Part shown: positions 14,827-16,286 of the stretch, piece after piece
Layout of the letters: each line of letters starts with the position of its first letter
Position numbering within the stretch: the first letter of the stretch is position 1
Source of the DNA: Eubacterium sp.
GTDB taxonomy: Bacteria; Bacillota_A; Clostridia; Lachnospirales; Lachnospiraceae
Direction of reading: 5' to 3'
DNA: 16,286 nucleotides
Assembly (NCBI GenBank): GCA_017475785.1
Contig: JAFVEX010000094.1
Span: 1 to 16,286, forward strand
The notes under the pieces: generated by a model
Told to the model about the DNA's origin: nothing
The model's input: the letters and a program-made list of their open reading frames with translations, nothing else
The model's database searches: none
Translations under genes and position numbers: made by a program

Positions 14827-16284
14827 TCACTTGTGGAACAGCTTCTTGTTTTGATACCGGGGCTCACACGTCAGGTTGACCCCGAGCGTCTTAAACGTAT
14901 TTTCGTCCACCGAAGACAAAATGACAGAGGAATGAGCCTCGCAGCCGTTCAGCTTTTCCAGCTGCTCCATCGCGCGCTCAGCGGCCGGATTGGTCTCCGC
15001 GGAAATCGTCAGCGCAATCAGAATCTCATTGATATGAAGATGCGGGTTGCTGTTGCCGAAATGCTCGACCTTCAGGTGCTGGATCGGCCGGATGACATTC
15101 GGCGAGATCAGGTCGATCTTGTCATCGACGCCGCCAAGTACCTTCAGCGCGTTCAGCAGCATCGCGGAAGACGCGCCAAGCAGCGGTGACGTGCGGCCTG
15201 TGACGATCTGTCCGTCCGGAAGCTCGATCGCCGCCGCGGGCTGGTCTGTGATTTCTGCCTTCTGATTCGCCGCAGCGATTACCGGACGGTTATCAATGGA
15301 AAGTCCTGCCTTATTCATCAGGAGCTCCAGCTTTGCCTCTGCTTCCTGATTGCCGCTTCCCTTCCGGATCTGGCACATCTCGTTGTAATACCGGCGGATA
15401 ATCTCCTGCAGCGCCGCGTGCCGGACGGCTTCGTCGTCAAAAATGCAGTTCCCGGCCATGTTGACGCCCATATCTGTAGGCGATTTGTATGGAGACTCCC
15501 CGTAGATTTTCTGGAACATGGCGTTGAGAACCGGGAACACCTCGACGTCGCGGTTGTAATTAACCGTCGTCTCTCCGTATGCCTCCAGATGGTACGGATC
15601 GATCATATTGACATCCTTGAGATCCGCTGTCGCCGCCTCGTACGCCAGGTTCACCGGGTGCTGCAGCGGGATATTCCATATCGGGAAGGTCTCAAATTTC
15701 GCGTATCCTGCCTTCACATTATGTACATTCTCGTGATAAAGCTGCGAGAGGCACACCGCCATCTTGCCGCTTCCAGGTCCCGGTGCCGTGACGACGACCA
15801 GAGATTTCGTCGTCTCGATGTACTCATTTTTTCCGAATCCATCCTCACTGATAATGGTCTGGACATTGTTCGGATATCCGTCGATCACATAGTGGCGGTA
15901 CACACTGACGCCAAGCGTCTCCAGCTTCTTCTGGAAAGCGACCGCGCTCTCCTGCCCCCTGAACTGCGTGAGCACAACACTGCCGACATACAGCCCGTAG
16001 CCGCGAAATGCGTCGATCAGGCGCAGGACGTCCAGCGCGTATGTGATACCCAGGTCTCCGCGGATTTTATTCTTCTCAATATCGCCGGCATTGATTACGA
16101 CAACAATCTCGACATCCTCCCTGATCTGCGAGAGCATGCGGATCTTACTGTCCGGCTCAAAGCCCGGCAGCACGCGTGACGCGTGGTAGTCATCAAACAG
16201 CTTGCCGCCGAAGTTCGCGATGCGCTCCTTAATCCGCTCGGACTGCATTTTCAGGTATTTCTCATTATCGAATCCTTTTTTCAT
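14827..16284 (-). CDS. DUF1846 (UPF0371) family protein with an apparent small internal deletion
   Basis: A 485-residue protein of the DUF1846 family, about 495 residues in relatives, with no established reaction. Key blocks are VINAGDIEKNKIRGDLGITY, VVTAPGPGSGKMAVCLSQLYHE (a P-loop-like glycine run), YAKFETFPIWN, AYEAATADLKDVNMIDPYHLE, TDMGVNMAG and LPDGQIVTGRTSPLLG. The N-terminus MKKGFDNEKYLKMQSERIKERI matches relatives, so the start at 16284 is likely right, though its ribosome binding site lies outside the window. Relatives read ...FDGKLYMEFGGKM.. before the DYHA block, but here FGGKL (25-29) is followed directly by FDDYHASRVLPG, so about 8 residues between two FGGKL-like repeats are missing. 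The stop is followed by the hairpin-rich spacer. Family assignment is confident; function is not. Confidence 0.92.
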   Translation of the reverse strand: MKKGFDNEKYLKMQSERIKERIANFGGKLFDDYHASRVLPGFEPDSKIRMLSQIREDVEIVVVINAGDIEKNKIRGDLGITYALDVLRLIDAFRGYGLYVGSVVLTQFRGQESAVAFQKKLETLGVSVYRHYVIDGYPNNVQTIISEDGFGKNEYIETTKSLVVVTAPGPGSGKMAVCLSQLYHENVHNVKAGYAKFETFPIWNIPLQHPVNLAYEAATADLKDVNMIDPYHLEAYGETTVNYNRDVEVFPVLNAMFQKIYGESPYKSPTDMGVNMAGNCIFDDEAVRHAALQEIIRRYYNEMCQIRKGSGNQEAEAKLELLMNKAGLSIDNRPVIAAANQKAEITDQPAAAIELPDGQIVTGRTSPLLGASSAMLLNALKVLGGVDDKIDLISPNVIRPIQHLKVEHFGNSNPHLHINEILIALTISAETNPAAERAMEQLEKLNGCEAHSSVILSSVDENTFKTLGVNLTCEPRYQNKKLFHK

Positions 16285-16286
16285 GC

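Noticed and set aside
14606..14830. 74-codon minus-strand frame in the hairpin-rich spacer
   Set aside because: It runs through three hairpins and the terminator, has no ribosome binding site and resembles no protein family.

Overview
The window is a gene-dense stretch of an ordinary Firmicutes (Clostridia) chromosome. GC-rich codon use, strong AGGAGG-type ribosome binding sites, a 2[4Fe-4S] ferredoxin, the C+ form of ribosomal protein S18, and families such as UPF0210, DUF1846 and TmcAL suggest an anaerobe of the Lachnospiraceae or a close relative. That placement is inferred from gene content and not tested. All genes lie on the minus strand except one small ferredoxin gene. No rRNA, tRNA, insertion sequence, prophage or CRISPR array was seen.

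In minus-strand (transcription) order, the right end holds a DUF1846 gene (16284-14827). A 219-base hairpin-rich spacer follows, then a bidirectional terminator (14572-14607) shared with the convergent ferredoxin gene (14384-14554, plus). The ferredoxin gene is divergent from rpsF-rpsR (14087-13467), and each has a recognisable sigma-A-type promoter. The usual ssb gene between rpsF and rpsR is absent. rpsR ends at a clear intrinsic terminator (13395-13428).

A new promoter (13315-13343, extended -10) then starts a long, tightly packed run: ftsW, a degenerate sirtuin overlapping ftsW by 44 bases, gltX, a UvrD-like helicase, a membrane-anchored zinc-finger (anti-sigma-like) protein overlapping the helicase by 4 bases, polA, coaE, a WalJ/YycJ-type metallo-beta-lactamase-fold protein, an ACT-domain protein, a UPF0210 (PFL-like) protein, tmcAL, and the 5' part of an unrecognised, basic, low-complexity protein that runs off the left edge. 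No convincing terminator was seen inside the run, but two large inverted repeats (3458-3486 and 7649-7685) sit in its longer gaps and could be control or processing sites.

Most of the content is housekeeping: septal wall synthesis, aminoacylation, DNA repair and replication, CoA synthesis, tRNA modification and ribosome assembly. The best leads are (1) a sirtuin fold that keeps its zinc cysteines but has lost the NAD-loop, the N/D pair and the catalytic histidine; (2) an apparent 8-residue in-frame deletion in the DUF1846 protein at a repeated FGGKL motif; (3) a structured intergenic block at 14681-14802; (4) a zinc-finger membrane protein with no partner sigma factor, coupled to a helicase; and (5) several inverted repeats near promoters. 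I did not find a clear new multi-gene system.
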